From Ypsolopha sequella (lineage: Eukaryota; Arthropoda; Insecta; Lepidoptera; Ypsolophidae): a stretch of 64,000 bases of DNA. The stretch lies in the NCBI GenBank assembly GCA_934047225.1, contig OW204012.1:2666001-2730000 (forward strand). The letters run 5' to 3'. Both the position numbers and the translations under genes were made by a program. Under the pieces are notes generated by a model, which did not search any database, had not been told where the DNA came from, and saw only the letters and a list, made by a program, of their open reading frames with translations. Positions 23,255-34,280 of this stretch are shown here, one piece after another; position 1 is the first letter of the stretch; every line of letters begins with the position of its first letter.

Positions 23255-23415
23255 TTAAACTCTGATTTTTCATTCCGTAGAATTCTGACATTTCAGGGAA
23301 AGGGATGGCGCTGTGCTAGTAAAGGAGAAATTATACAGTTCATCTCGCTTACTTGCACAGTTCCATCCCTTTCCTTGAACTGTCAGAATTCTACAGAATG
23401 AAAAAGCAGAGTTTA
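23255..23415. mobile_element. Palindromic MITE
   Basis: 'taaactctgatttttcattc', 'gtagaattctgacatttcag' and 'ggaaagggatgg' are mirrored by 'ccatccctttcc', 'ctgtcagaattctac' and 'gaatgaaaaagcagagttta'. About 70-bp arms and a short loop. Confidence 0.8.
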
Positions 23416-23987
23416 GGAAAATATCAATTTTGGTTGGGGTGTAGATAAGGGGACACTATGGGAAAAGAGATTTAGAAAATCTGTTGGATGGAACTCATTT
23501 GTGTTGTTTATTATTTTTATGACTTTAAGTGACAGGATTTTTTATTATTTTTTTTTTTCGTTTAAGCAGATGTCAAGAATATAATTTCTTGTAGATCATA
23601 GCAATAACCACAAGGATTTACCGAATTCCTCGAAATTATTTTTCATTAATACAGTGCTTTGGTTTATGACGTGACATTGGTGTGAGTGGTTGTGGTATGG
23701 GTGACAGTTAATTTTTCCTTTACCCTGGAGTTTAGGAATGCTACCTTAGTAAATATTTTTTAATAATCTTGAATGTCTTCTTTGCAGCTTCACAAAATCT
23801 TTTTTGCACCCATGTATCGTGTCTTCTAGACCATTCTTACAGAATTAGACCTAAACAAATTAAAGTGCACCGAAGATCACGGTAATCAGCATGGTTCTTA
23901 CTAAAGAGGTGAATGCACGCAAATCGAACCGCCTTGCCGTCACGACCGAAGAAAATTGGCTTACAGCCTTACAGTAGTAAGACTCAC

Positions 23988-24067
23988 CAGCAATTTAGCT
24001 TCTTTACCGATGAAAGATCTGACTGTTTCGAGCGGGCGATTACCATCTCTTCCGTGAGGCGAGCCAT
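23988..24067 (-). CDS. CFAP410: CFAP410 (C21orf2) first coding exon
   Basis: Reading the minus strand from the ATG at 24067, 26 codons plus two bases end at a consensus donor (G|GTGAGT; intron starts at 23987). The peptide opens MARLTEEMVIARSKQSDL and ends SSVKKLNC(W). This matches the conserved start of CFAP410, whose human form reads MxLTxxMVLxRxKxSxLxSVxKLNCWG ahead of its leucine-rich repeats. CFAP410 is a basal-body and cilium protein that works with NEK1 and, in people, is linked to retinal and skeletal disease. The start has a good context (gaccATGG). The tryptophan codon is split tg|g (phase 2). I could not find the following LRR exons further left on the minus strand, so the gene is partial here, or its next intron is very long. 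The identification rests on one exon, but the match is specific. Confidence 0.75.
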
Positions 24068-24270
24068 GGTCACTTCACAAAAACACACTGCTTGTTTCCA
24101 CTGAATTAAAATGATACACAATTAGACTGGTATCGCGGCCCTTTGAAGGTTCATCGTACCACAGCATAAAACACGGCCAAACGTTGTGAACACGAAGGAA
24201 AAAACTGAGGAAAAAAAATTCATTCGAAAGGAATGGGAGGGGAGACAGACAAGTGAATGACAACTATGAC
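24068..24270 (-). promoter_or_regulatory. Presumed 5' UTR and promoter of CFAP410
   Basis: Sequence immediately upstream of the start codon on the minus strand. It looks less AT-rich than the surroundings and shows no identified repeat. No TATA box or initiator can be assigned with confidence. A hAT MITE begins at 24278. Confidence 0.35.
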
Positions 24271-24277
24271 AAGCATA

Positions 24278-24719
24278 CAGGGCTGCCACCTCCAATCGAG
24301 TATTGCGCGCTAACTCCGATGTAAAAAAGCGCTAGATTCCGCTAAACATAAATTTTTATAAAAAGCGCCAGAAGAAGCGCTATTTATATGTTGTATATTG
24401 GTGGCCTTATTGATTAGCTGATTGCATTTGATTGGCTTTTCAGTAAAATACGTCATTTATAGAACCGTAAAGAATTATAAAAAGAAGATATTGAAATTTT
24501 GTATCAAATTAAATGAATTATCATCACTGAAACAAAATACATTCCAAAATAGCACTAGATTTCCCAAAATTATTCCGAAAAAGCGCCAAAAATAATTAAA
24601 CAAAGCTCATTTCGAAATAGCGCTAGATTTTCCGCTAGGCACTAAAAACGAATTTTGAGCGTTAAGTGGTCAAAAAAAGCGCTAGATCTGGCGCGAAATG
24701 CGCTGATCTGGCAGCACTG
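24278..24719. mobile_element. hAT-type MITE with internal gcgctag repeats
   Basis: Ends cagggctgccacctcc / gatctggcagcactg with a perfect 8-bp TSD caagcata (24270-24277, 24720-24727). 'agcgctaga' and close variants occur at least five times, along with 'aaaagcgcca', in both subterminal regions. 442 bp, non-coding. Confidence 0.88.
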
Positions 24720-24821
24720 CAAGCATAGCATATGACAAGCAACAAGCCCTGCGGTCCGAAATAGAAATACAAAGGATCATAAGCCATTCACTTCATACTT
24801 TCGTAATCGATTTTAGCAATC

Positions 24822-25923
24822 TTATGTAAATTGGATAACTACGGAGTGAGGGGCAAATCTTTGGCGTTATTGAAATCATATCTTAGTGATCGTATTCAAA
24901 AGGAAGACATTAATGGGGTAAAATCATTTGGAGCATTAGTTAAAATGGGTGTCCCGCAGGGTTCCATATTGGGGCCCTTGCTGTTTTTAATTTACATAAA
25001 TGACCTTCCCTATTTAATTAAAGACTTAACTAAGATAGTACTCTTCGCAGACGACACGTCACTTATTTTTAAAGTTAATAGACGTAAAGAAATCCTTGAT
25101 GACGCGAATACAACTTTATCACTGGTGCTTGATTGGTTTACTGTAAATACTCGTAATTTAGTTTTAAATGCAAGAAAGACAAAATGTATACTTAAAATTT
25201 ACGTTACCAAATGTAATTCAAGTAGATGGTAATTTGCTTTTGCAGGGGTCCAAGCTGGAGTTAGTTAACGAAACTAAGTTTTTGGGCATTACGGTAGACT
25301 CTCGTCTTCAGTGGGGTCCCCATATTGAAGCCCTATGTGGTACACTTAGTTCGGCCGCATACGCTGTTAGACGCATAAGGCAAATTACTGATGTAGATAC
25401 TGCTAGACTAGTCTATTTTAGTTACTTTCACAGCATTATGTCATACGGCATGCTGTTGTAGGGTAGAGCCGCGGATACAGACGCAGTCTTTTTTTTGCAG
25501 AAGAGAGCAATTCGGGCTATTTATAATATTAAGCACCGGGATTCATTAAGAGAAAAGTTCAAAGAAATTAATATATTAACTGTTCCTTGTGAATATATTT
25601 ACCAAGTCCTTAGATATGTCAGAAAAAATGTTGAGTCTTTCCCAAGGCTTGGTGAGCAACATTGTAAGGAAACCAGAAATAAGTATAAACTGGCTTTTCC
25701 AAAAATCAGACTCGCCAAAGTGAGTACCTCTTTCGTAGGACATGGTATAAGATTTTACAATAAACTTCCAAAGGAGGTCCTTACTTTGTCAGAGAATAAG
25801 TTTAAAAAGTATATTAAGCAGCGCCTACTGAAAAAGGCATATTATAAAATAAATGAATACTTGGATGATGGTGAAGCATGGTGTTACAGTGATAATGATA
25901 TTTATCGTGGTGGTAGGTTATAA
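24822..25923 (+). pseudogene. Non-LTR retrotransposon reverse transcriptase (CR1/jockey-like), broken
   Basis: 5'-truncated. Codes the C-terminal half of a reverse transcriptase: the GVPQGSILGPLLFLIYINDL motif at about residues 43-62 of the open frame, the catalytic box VLFADDTSLI (FADD), then the thumb and connection region (KFLGITVDSRLQWGPHIE, YGMLLxGRAAD). A frameshift near 25195 and a TAG at 25459-25461 (where relatives have Trp) break it. The same frame resumes to 25923 (QKRAIRAIYNIKHRDSLREK). The 3' UTR runs on to about 26568. Not functional. Confidence 0.88.
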
Positions 25924-26568
25924 TTTAATTAATTAGTATAATTACCTAACTTGTGATTCCTCTAAGAGTTAAAATTAATTAATTACAGACTGTAAAAGGA
26001 AATAGACTATATGAGACAGGTAGGCAAAGATATATATGTTTTTCTTTTTTTTCATTAACCTGAATTCCTGCTGTCTTGTATTTTCTTATCCCTTGGTTAA
26101 AGTAGATATAAGTCTTTTGATGTTTAGTATAAGTTTTATGATAAAAAAATGACATGATCTTGCTAAGTTTCTTGCCCGTTCTTCTTAGCAAGACTAATCG
26201 AATGGGCGGAGGTAGGCATGTATTTATATATGTAACCTTATAAGTATGTAGTATATAGGATGGGATTTGGTCGGCCGCCTGGATTCGTGCTGGGGGCTTG
26301 GTTGGTGATCATTGAACCTTGTTCCTGGTCCCCGGCCGGGTCTCCGGTGTGGGTTCGGGCGGTTGATTGGATTTCACCTTGTATAATATATATTTTACCT
26401 ATAATTTTAATCGTATATATATTGCTACATAAATTAAATAAACCTTTAATCTAGTTCATGTACATTTATTATTTTATTACATATAAATTTTTATACGATT
26501 AAATTTTGACTTGTGAAACGTGTATTTTATATACCTACTTTGCAACATAAACTATTTGAATTTTGAAT
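25924..26568 (+). repeat. 3' UTR of the broken LINE
   Basis: Follows the ORF directly. 26270-26568 is homologous to the inverted fragment at 12872-13161, which supports this as the family 3' end. It ends inside the split MITE. Confidence 0.75.
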
Positions 26569-26592
26569 TTAATTCTATTTCGGACCGCAGGG

Positions 26593-27596
26593 AAGACAAC
26601 AGACATCTGACCAGGAGGAGGACTGTTTAATACTAGCCGAAATTTGACAAACGAGGTTTTTAGACCAATCAACAGATAGCAGCACTTGTATCGTACATAG
26701 TGTGTGATCATTAGATTAAACAGAATAAACACGCTCAGCTATCGTGGGTTAGTCGGTTATGTAAATAAGCAGAATAAATCAAATAAACCAACCACCACAG
26801 TTATACCATGGTGGTTTATAGTGAGTGGCCTGAAGTGCGCTACACAATCACGTTTGACAACCAATTTCCCCCACGAATTTTAACGTTTTTGGAGGGTTAT
26901 GCCAAATCCCAGGTGTTTATAGTGGAAAAAAATGGTTTATTGTGATCAGATAACCGTACCCCCATGTGTGAGTCTCGCTTAAGTGCACATAATTGAATTT
27001 TGAATAAAATGAATTTCGAATAAAATTAATTTGAATAAAATGAATTTTTTGAACAAACAAAATCTAAAAGAAAAATATTGTTGTAATAGACCTTTTTATT
27101 TTGCTATCAGCAACTGAGGACCCTTTGTAAAGGAAAGGTTGTGATAATACTAATTTATTATAATAATTTCTATTTAGTAGAAATTATAATGTATTTGCAC
27201 TATTCGATCGGATTTCATGTTCATAAACATACATTTTTATAGGTAAGAAAAATTCAGTGGAATTTTCGACGAAAATATTACAATAGAGTTGGCAACAAAT
27301 GGTCAACGTTTTCAATGCAATCTGTTGGTTTATTTTAAAACGTTGCTTTAGGAGTATTATGACTATAGCCAACTATTGGCTTAACGTTGGATGAATAATG
27401 GTTTAGGTAGATGCCCGCGTAGATAGTCGAAAATTATTTCATTTTCTGTTTAGATTTTCTTCTTCGAAAAGTTCGAATATCTACGACCAAAAAAAAAAGA
27501 CGACGATTTCATGTGAATTTTATTTGTACCATTGCAATTCATCGAATAAATTTGATGATTTTGTCATATTCCATGTGTTAATTAATCAGCAGCAGT
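26593..27596. other. No feature recognised
   Basis: AT-rich sequence between the split MITE and the RTE-related repeat. No ORF with a motif, no convincing palindrome. Confidence 0.4.
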
Positions 27597-27890
27597 CCAT
27601 CAGCCTGTCTTTTTACACTGCTGGACATAGGCCTTTCCAAGATTTCGCCTCTCTTGGTGGTCCTCTTGGAAGTGATGTCGATCATATCCACACACGCTGG
27701 GCAGGCGGGTCGGTGAGCATGGTGCCAAAACTCTCACATCAGTGACACCACTGCCCGTCACCAGTCTGTTTGGTTTAACGCCCGGCTATAAGTCTTAAAC
27801 ATTGATGGCTACCTGGTTGTGCCTGTTTCAGAGCTGTCCCCTTACTCTCCCTGAATAACTTAACTGGGGTGGGTTTGCCAGTAAGATAGT
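27597..27890 (+). repeat. RTE-LINE-related repeat, copy 2 (hAT target)
   Basis: 'catcagcctgtctttttaca', 'ggacataggcctttccaaga', 'cacacgctgggcaggcgggt' and 'gctgtccccttactctccct' follow the order of 6140-6530. Its continuation 'ggtaaagtcgagccgcagga' resumes at 31412 after the hAT element. Confidence 0.7.
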
Positions 27891-27898
27891 GGTAAAGT

Positions 27899-30800
27899 CA
27901 GTGGCGTAGCGTGCCTTGTCGGGGCCCCGTATAAAAATTTTTTTGGAGGCCCTTATATGGAGGTAAAGATTTTTCACAAAAGAAAAAAAATATTGTGAGA
28001 AGTAATATTTATTTATCACATAATTTACCCATTTTACAAATAAAAATCGAATTTTAAATATTCACTCTCCTTGCCTTTTTATCGGCAAACTGATTTATTA
28101 AATCATTTATGGCTGATGATGATTTTAGTTTTTCTGAAGTTTCTGCCTCTATGGACAATAGTGAGATGTCTGACAGCCGTTCTTGTCCCATCGAAGTTCT
28201 TAAGTAATTTTTTATTAGTTTTAATTTTGAAAAACTTCTTTCTGCCGTTGCGGTTGTAACTGGAAGGGTCAAGAATAAAAAGCATGCTGTGATTACCTCG
28301 GGAAAACTGGATGCAAGACTATTGAATTTTACTAGCAATAATTCAATGAGTTCTTTAATGGAATAAATTTTTTTAATTTCAGAATTTAAGCATGTTTTTA
28401 GAGCCTTTAATTGGTCACAAAGATTAAGTGAGATGTCTTTACTGTATTTAGCAGACAGTTTTCCGGAAGCGTTTAATATCTCTTCGCTTGAAGAAGATAG
28501 GAGTTTCTCCGGTTGTAATATTTCGAATATACTACTCAGGTTGCAAAGGCTCTGAAATCTTTCTTTAGTTTGAGAAATTAATATATCTAAACAGCAATAG
28601 TATACATTGACTTTGAAATAGGATTCCGGGTCGGAAATTCTCTCATCTTGTGATAACTCATCAAAAAAACGCTTTGTTATCTTTCGCCTACTGTTTTTAA
28701 AAACAGTTGTTACCCCCCACTTTTTTGCTAAATCTTTGGATTCATTTAGCAAACTATTAAATGAATTCTGATTTCTTAATTGGCACAGTCTATTTAAAAG
28801 ATTACTTAATAAAATACTAGATTTCTGTAAGTCATTATTTTCATGCTGTAGAGCTTTAGAAACAGGATTAATAATTTCAAATAGTGAAGAAAAAAATGTA
28901 ACGAGCACTAAGAAATCAAAACTCTCTAAAATATTAATTATACTTTTACATTCTTCACGTTCATCTTTTTTATTTGAAATTAAATTTAGTTGGTACAAAG
29001 TTTTCATGATTAGTAAAAAATTTTTCTTTACTGCTAATAAAGCGTCGTTCCTAGAAGACCATCTGGTAGGACATACCTTTTTAAGGGTAATCAAATATTT
29101 TTCAGATGAATCGTCACTTAGCATAGCCCAGCGTTTTATACTATTGCCAAAAAAAGTATATATTTTTTCTAAATTATCGAAAAAAGTCGATACTTCACGA
29201 ACATGTCTCGCAGCATCGTTCAAAACCAAGTTTAAAGCGTGCGCAGCACAATGAACATAATCGGCATTTGGAGCATGCTCTTTTATTAGGGTTTGTAATC
29301 CTCCATACACACCCGACATAACATTTGCTCCATCGTATCCCTGTCCTCTACATTTAGTCAAATCAATTCCATATTCTTTAGTCAAATTTAAAATGACAGT
29401 TTTCAGACCTGCAGCACTGCAATCGGTTACTGCTATGAATCCTAAAAAGGACTCACAGATTTTTATTTCTTTAGGCACATTATCATTATTTTCTGTAACC
29501 GAGATATATCGAAAAACTACAGATAGTTGGTCAATTTTTGACAAGTCTTGTGTTGTATCCAGAATTATTGTCAGAAATGGAGCTTTTTTAATTTCTGAGA
29601 TAATACTGTTCCTAACGTTAGTACCAAGCAAACTAATAATTTCGTTTTGAATCGTAGGGCTTAAATAATTTATTTCACCTTTCGGTTTTAAAAAAAGTTC
29701 TTTTAAAGTTGCATCATAGTTAGATAGCAGACGTGAAATTGCCATAAAATTGCCAGAATCAGAATCATGCCCCCTCAAAGGTAGATTACAAGATACTAAA
29801 GTAATTATAACATTAATTATACGATGCAGTACATCTCTCCAGAATGTAATTTTACTATCGATTTCACTTTTCAATAGAGTATCGATGGTATTTCCTTGCA
29901 ACCAATTATTATAAGAGAGTGAGGCACTAATATGCTGCTGTGACTTTTCATGGTCAAGAATAGTTTGTGTGAAATTGCTTCTAACCGAAACACCGTTAAC
30001 CCAAGCAGAGGAGTACGATTTGTTTTGACGATCTGCTAATAACCAACAGAAGTGACAGTACGGTTTGTTTAAAACGTTAGAATAACATAACCATGGTCTT
30101 ATAATTTTTATGCCTGCCTGATTGAAATATGAATAATAATAAGCTGAAAAAGGTCGGTTATTTTCTGAAACTTTTGGAAATGGTCCTTGTGGTTTAAATG
30201 AACCCAATTTAAAAATTATTTTTCGTTCGCATTCAGTTAAATTGTCACCAAAATTTCCTCTATCTGATGAAATTATATTACAATCTGCATTATCTGCAGA
30301 TATATCAGAATCGTTGACTTGGGGTTCCTCGATTTCTGGATGGACATCCGATAAAGTATGTGCTTGGCTTTCTTCTATTTCCGGATGGATATGTGACGAA
30401 GAACATGCTTCAGAAGAATCTAAAAATAAACGAGTAATTGTTAAAAAATAAATACGAATGCTTTGATACTAAACTAAAAAGAGTTATATATAAATAAATA
30501 ACGTTACTAAGGGTCACAGTTAGAGAGTGTTCAGTTCAGACGCACACAGATTCTACGCGGATTGTGCTCGTACCTATTAGTAGATACAAAATCACCTGCA
30601 GCCCGTCCGTGCATTACTATACACCTGCGTGCTATTTAAACGCAGCGCGTAGTGTAGTGGCCATACAAAACGAGAACCCGAAAGCGAGTCTGCACATCTG
30701 AAGTTCTCAACACGCAATTAACGATACGATACGGACTGATAAACAAACAACAAAACAAATCGATCCTATAGATAAGTTAGAATTTTGTTTTTTTTAATCA

Positions 30801-31411
30801 AGGCACGGAACCCTAAAAACAGTATAATTGTGAAAATCGAGGGGGGAGACAACTTTTTGTGACGGACAGATGGACAGACCGAAATTAAAAGATTTCCTTG
30901 TTTATCACTACGGGCCCCTAATAAATGGGTTGGGTAGTAGTGTAGTACTTACCTTTCCAATCTAAATCACTCACAGTATCTTGTCTCTGAAAAAATGAAG
31001 AAATTTTGGGCACTTTTTTTATAACCTCGTCCCTTTTCTGTTTAATTTTTCTTTTCTCAGCGCCGCTGGGATAATCTCTTTTCCTTTCACTCATTTCTTT
31101 TACAAATCGTTACTAATACTGCTAAACCAGAAGAACAATATTGTTTGTACTGAATTACAATGTAATGCACATTTATATAAAGCGCGTAAATAAACAGTGC
31201 ACTGCACTCCGCCATAACGATGTAGTGTTGCCAACTTTTGAACGCACGCTTAAGGCGGGAAAAAAAGGAATTGCTTTATAGAATTTTGTCATTTGTAAAA
31301 TAAAATAAATTAGAAAGTTTTTATTCTTTTTCCTTACACACTTTGGGGGCCCCCGTGGCCCGGGGGCCCCGTATAATTGATACGGCAAATACGGCGGTAG
31401 CTACGCCCCTG
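27899..31411 (-). mobile_element. hAT transposon, apparently complete
   Basis: 3,513 bp bounded by cagtggcgtagc at the left and gctacgcccctg at the right (inverted, one mismatch in 12). A perfect 8-bp TSD ggtaaagt lies at 27891-27898 and 31412-31419. It encodes an unbroken two-exon transposase on the minus strand. A shared gggccccgtata block lies just inside each end. Intact ends, a perfect TSD and an open gene indicate a recent insertion. Confidence 0.95.
28054..31094 (-). CDS. hAT transposase (DUF4371/TTF-type zinc finger), two exons
   Basis: Join of exon 1 (31094 to 30953, ATG, 47 codons plus one base) and exon 2 (30419 to 28054). The intron has GTAAGT at 30952-30947 and ends TTTTTAG; the joined codon is G|AT (Asp). 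This gives about 835 aa, usual for this hAT group (relatives are often annotated ZMYM1-like or 52-kDa-repressor-like). In order: a basic lysine-rich N-terminus; an acidic linker; a TTF-type finger near residues 155-210 (LCYSNVLNKPYCHFCWLL, then H-x-H); the RNase H-like core with first catalytic Asp in ILDTTQDLSKIDQL (about 335), DGANVMSGVYGG (about 412), catalytic Glu in TATAERSFSK; and the C-terminal dimerisation segment rich in L and F. No frameshift or internal stop was seen. It acts in the nucleus, cutting and joining its own element ends. A start at 30207 would lose 118 residues, so the spliced start is preferred. Confidence 0.9.
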
Positions 31412-31823
31412 GGTAAAGTCGAGCCGCAGGAGTAAATAATATAAAAGGGAAAGTTTTTATATTTATTATCATGTTACAAAATAATACATTGTATTTCTTA
31501 TTCTTGTTCTTTATTGTACATACTTACACAGAAAAAGGTAAAAAAACAAGCATTGCAATTTAGAGTTGAATACAGCGGCGACCTTATCTCTAAGATTGTT
31601 TAGAATGAATCAGTAATCTTAAGTGTACTTACTTATCTCATAACTATTATACGTAAAGATAGCACTAAAAAAAATATTCTACATAAATAGAAATTATTTA
31701 TTCTTACAAATTATATATTAAACTGTAGCCTTCCGCCCATTGACTTGGCTTATGTCCCTTATGCAAGCGCAGGCGGGGACAGGGCAATTTCCACGGGCTC
31801 TGTTAAGGGTGCTTGGTCAAGGT

Positions 31824-31929
31824 CTAGATCTGGTTAGGAATAGGCATCCAGGGGTCCTCAGGTAGAGTAGGTAGAATAAGAGTGGGCTGGTCAGGCCAGG
31901 CATAGAGACTCCACCACCCTTTGGCATCT
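31824..31929 (-). CDS. Candidate terminal exon of an unknown host gene
   Basis: On the minus strand a polypyrimidine acceptor (ttttttcag, 31930-31938) opens a frame of one base plus 34 codons and TAG. The peptide starts DAKGWWSLYAWPDQPTLI and ends EDPWMPIPNQI. The stop is followed by ~120 nt of non-repeat sequence and an AATAAA on the minus strand near 31690-31700. Rich in W and P with no recognised family. The intron phase is 2. No exon with a matching donor was established upstream, so this may be chance. Confidence 0.35.
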
Positions 31930-32109
31930 CTGAAAAAATTTAATAATATCACTTAACACAACTATTACAGAAAGAAAAACAAATAATTTCACTACACCAT
32001 GAAGTAATGGGATCTTGAACTAGTGTCATCCATCATGTAAACCACATGTACCAGTGTTTTTGTCCCAGCTCATGTGTCCCAGCAGTAGATGGGATAACTG
32101 AACTGTATG

Positions 32110-32427
32110 TTATTCAGACATAACTTTGAAATATAGGCCTAATCGATAGCTGCTACAATATATTTTAAGTTTGCCAGTAAAGTCTTGACTAGAGAACCCG
32201 TTAATTGCTGCCTGACCAGTTATTTCTATTACATATCTTCCGCTCTGGCTCTGTAATGTCTTCCTGGCCACTCCCCTTTTCTGGCATGTACATTTTGGTA
32301 GGTATTACATATTTTTTGCGAAAAATCAAGCTAATTTACTTACGTTTCGCTCGTCACCAACACAATAGCAACATAGAGCCGCTCCTCTCTTTTGTACATT
32401 CTGTTGTTTTGTTAATTTGAACATCAT
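32110..32427 (-). CDS. Candidate two-exon small gene
   Basis: The minus-strand ATG at 32427 opens 28 codons (MMFKLTKQQNVQKRGAALCC...) ending at a consensus donor AAC|GTAAGT (32343). A possible acceptor GCCAG at 32281-32285 leads in phase 0 to 56 codons plus TAA (KRGVARKTLQ...SGRYVIEITGQAA...). The intron would be 63 nt. No domain is recognised. Two short frames meeting at consensus sites is weak evidence, and a chance arrangement is quite possible. Confidence 0.22.
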
Positions 32428-33165
32428 CAGTCTGCGCTTACACACAAAATATTTTGTAGGTTATCCAAAAATGCATAGACAATAGACAAACGTCATGAGG
32501 TGTACATAGCAATAACCTCAGAATATTATTCTGAGGCTCGGACGTCCGAGTTCTGAGGCAATAACAATCGCTCCAGCTGTTTTTGACATGAGGTGGGCAG
32601 TCCGCCATATTGAAAAAAAAAAAGTCATTAGGTGGATTTAGCCAGTGCGAAAACTTTCGTCAGGTTCCAGCTGACACCAGGATAGCGTATACAATTTTTA
32701 ACGCGTGCGATTGAGGTGGCATTAGAAATGATGACGCGCGCGAATTTAAGCAGGGCTGCCTGCCAGATTGGGCGATAAGTCGCGAATTTGGCTACTTGAG
32801 AGCCTTTCGTGGCGACCAATATTCTGATTTTGCGAGTTATCGCGAATTGTTCTACCTGAAAATTTTGTTGGGCGATACGTTGGCACAGAAAAAAAATCTG
32901 TTTATGTAAAAAAAACTGCATGAAACACTGTGTGGATGTGTTTCACTCCGTAATACTCGCATCATTTATGGCATAATTTCAATATAAATATACCGTAGCG
33001 TAGAGTACTGTATAACCGGGTCTCCTGCGCTTGTTTTGTCCTACACTGCCTACACACTACACAGATCCAACTACACAAAACGTTGTTTCACTACACATTC
33101 TTGTTGGTAGGCAGGGTCGGGTCTCCGGCAACAAAACTAAATAGCAAAACAAAATATCCAATCCA
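32428..33165. other. No gene recognised
   Basis: 32700-32740 resembles an inner block of MITE B ('acgcgtgcg' then 'ggtggcattagaa'). 32754 'cagggctgcctgccagattg' looks like a hAT-type end, but no partner with matching TSD was found. Confidence 0.4.
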
Positions 33166-33570
33166 TCAGCCAATATCGGTCCATTGCTGGACATATGCCT
33201 CTCCAAGGGCACTCCACATTTTTCTATCCTCGGCCATCCTCATCCAGGCATTACCGGCTGTCTTTTTTAGATCGTCAGTCCAGCGAGCTGGCGGGCGTCC
33301 TACACTGCGTCTGCCGGTTCGTGTTCTCCACTCGAGAACCTTTCTCCCCCATCGGTTATCGGTTCTTCGGCTGATGTGGCCAGCCCACTGCCACTTTAGC
33401 TTGCTTATCTTCACCTCATTTCTGATATGATCCATCAAAGAAACTCCAAGCATAGCCCGCTCCATAGCTCGCTGAGCGACTTTGAATCGATGAACTAGTC
33501 CAACCGTCAGTGTCCACGTTTCGGCACCGTAAGTCATGACCGGCAGAACGCACTGGTTGAAGACTTTTGT
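33166..33570 (-). pseudogene. RTE-clade LINE, reverse transcriptase C-terminus
   Basis: Minus-strand frame with KVFNQCVLPVMTYGAETWTL, then RAMERAMLGVSL, KWQWAGHISRRTDNRWGRKV and SVGRPPARWTDDLKKTAG, ending AYVQQWTDIG and stop. These are hallmarks of lepidopteran 'endonuclease-reverse transcriptase' RTE elements. Its upstream part continues at 34112-34280, separated by another inserted LINE tail. Confidence 0.88.
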
Positions 33571-34111
33571 CAAAAGAAACAACACTAAATTACATGCACA
33601 AATTTTCAAAACATAAATCTTAATAAATACTACATGCCTAGTGTTAAGTATAAATAACAGCGGACCCCACACTAAGTCAAACTTGTCCGGTGGGACCCAG
33701 GAATGATTGCCAGGTATGATAATGAATTTTAAACAAACAAGCAATTAAAAACTTTGGGCAAATATGAAAAGTAGCTGGTTTACAAAATAATTAGTTAAAA
33801 AATAATATCTAAATAACTTACAAACAATTATTCTAAGATTTTATAAAATATAAGAATTAAAAACACATATGTAATATTTATATTACTAACTTAATTTAAA
33901 TTAAATTTTATGAAGGCTAAACTACGATACAGTTTTCAGCAAGGCTTCTATTTGGTCATAATCTAGGGTTTGTAACCAATTGTTTAAGATACTTTTTGCT
34001 TTTTTGTTATTCAAAGTTTTAATAGCATTATGTTTACATGCAGTGTTATATACAGAAGGAAACGAATAAGAAGAAAAGCGTTTTGCAAATTCTGTCTTAA
34101 TCACTGGATTA
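33571..34111 (-). mobile_element. LINE 3' end inserted in the RTE element
   Basis: A minus-strand 60-codon tail (IKTEFAKRFSSYSFPSVYNT...LDYDQIEALLKTVS, stop at 33922) followed by ~350 nt of AT-rich 3' UTR. It interrupts the RTE frame between VILIQ and KVFNQ. The clade is uncertain. Confidence 0.5.
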
Positions 34112-34280
34112 AAATCACATATTCCTGGACACCTTCGAGGGTCGCCTCACCGACAGTAACTGGTCCCGGTACGATTCGATCGTTGAACATGACCTTAGTC
34201 TTGTCCAAATTCATACCGAGTCCCATTCGTCTAGAGGCAGTGTTGAGGTCCCACTGAGATCCTGCAGTGGGATGCTCCAC
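34112..34280 (-). pseudogene. RTE-clade LINE, upstream RT segment
   Basis: Codes DLNTASRRMGLGMNLDKTKV and then VTVGEATLEGVQEYVILIQ, the post-catalytic region of RTE reverse transcriptases (NxxKTKVM motif). Belongs with 33166-33570. Confidence 0.8.

Larger units (their letters stand above)
24747..26592. mobile_element. MITE family I, split by a LINE
   Basis: ccctgcggtccgaaatagaa (24747) and ttctatttcggaccgcaggg (26573-26592) are exact TIRs. The sequence up to 'gattttagcaat' (24821) and from 'aattctattt' on matches the uninterrupted ~95-bp copy at 50641-50734. The LINE described next fills the gap. Confidence 0.85.

Noticed and set aside
23600..23640. Minus-strand NPCGY... as a later CFAP410 exon
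   Set aside because: Only three residues resemble the LRR cap of CFAP410, and no LRR precedes it.
32040..32108. Frame reading VIPSTAGTHELGQ that recalls a B9-domain motif
   Set aside because: Similarity covers about 11 residues, neighbouring residues do not fit B9D1/B9D2, and the frame opens just after a stop.
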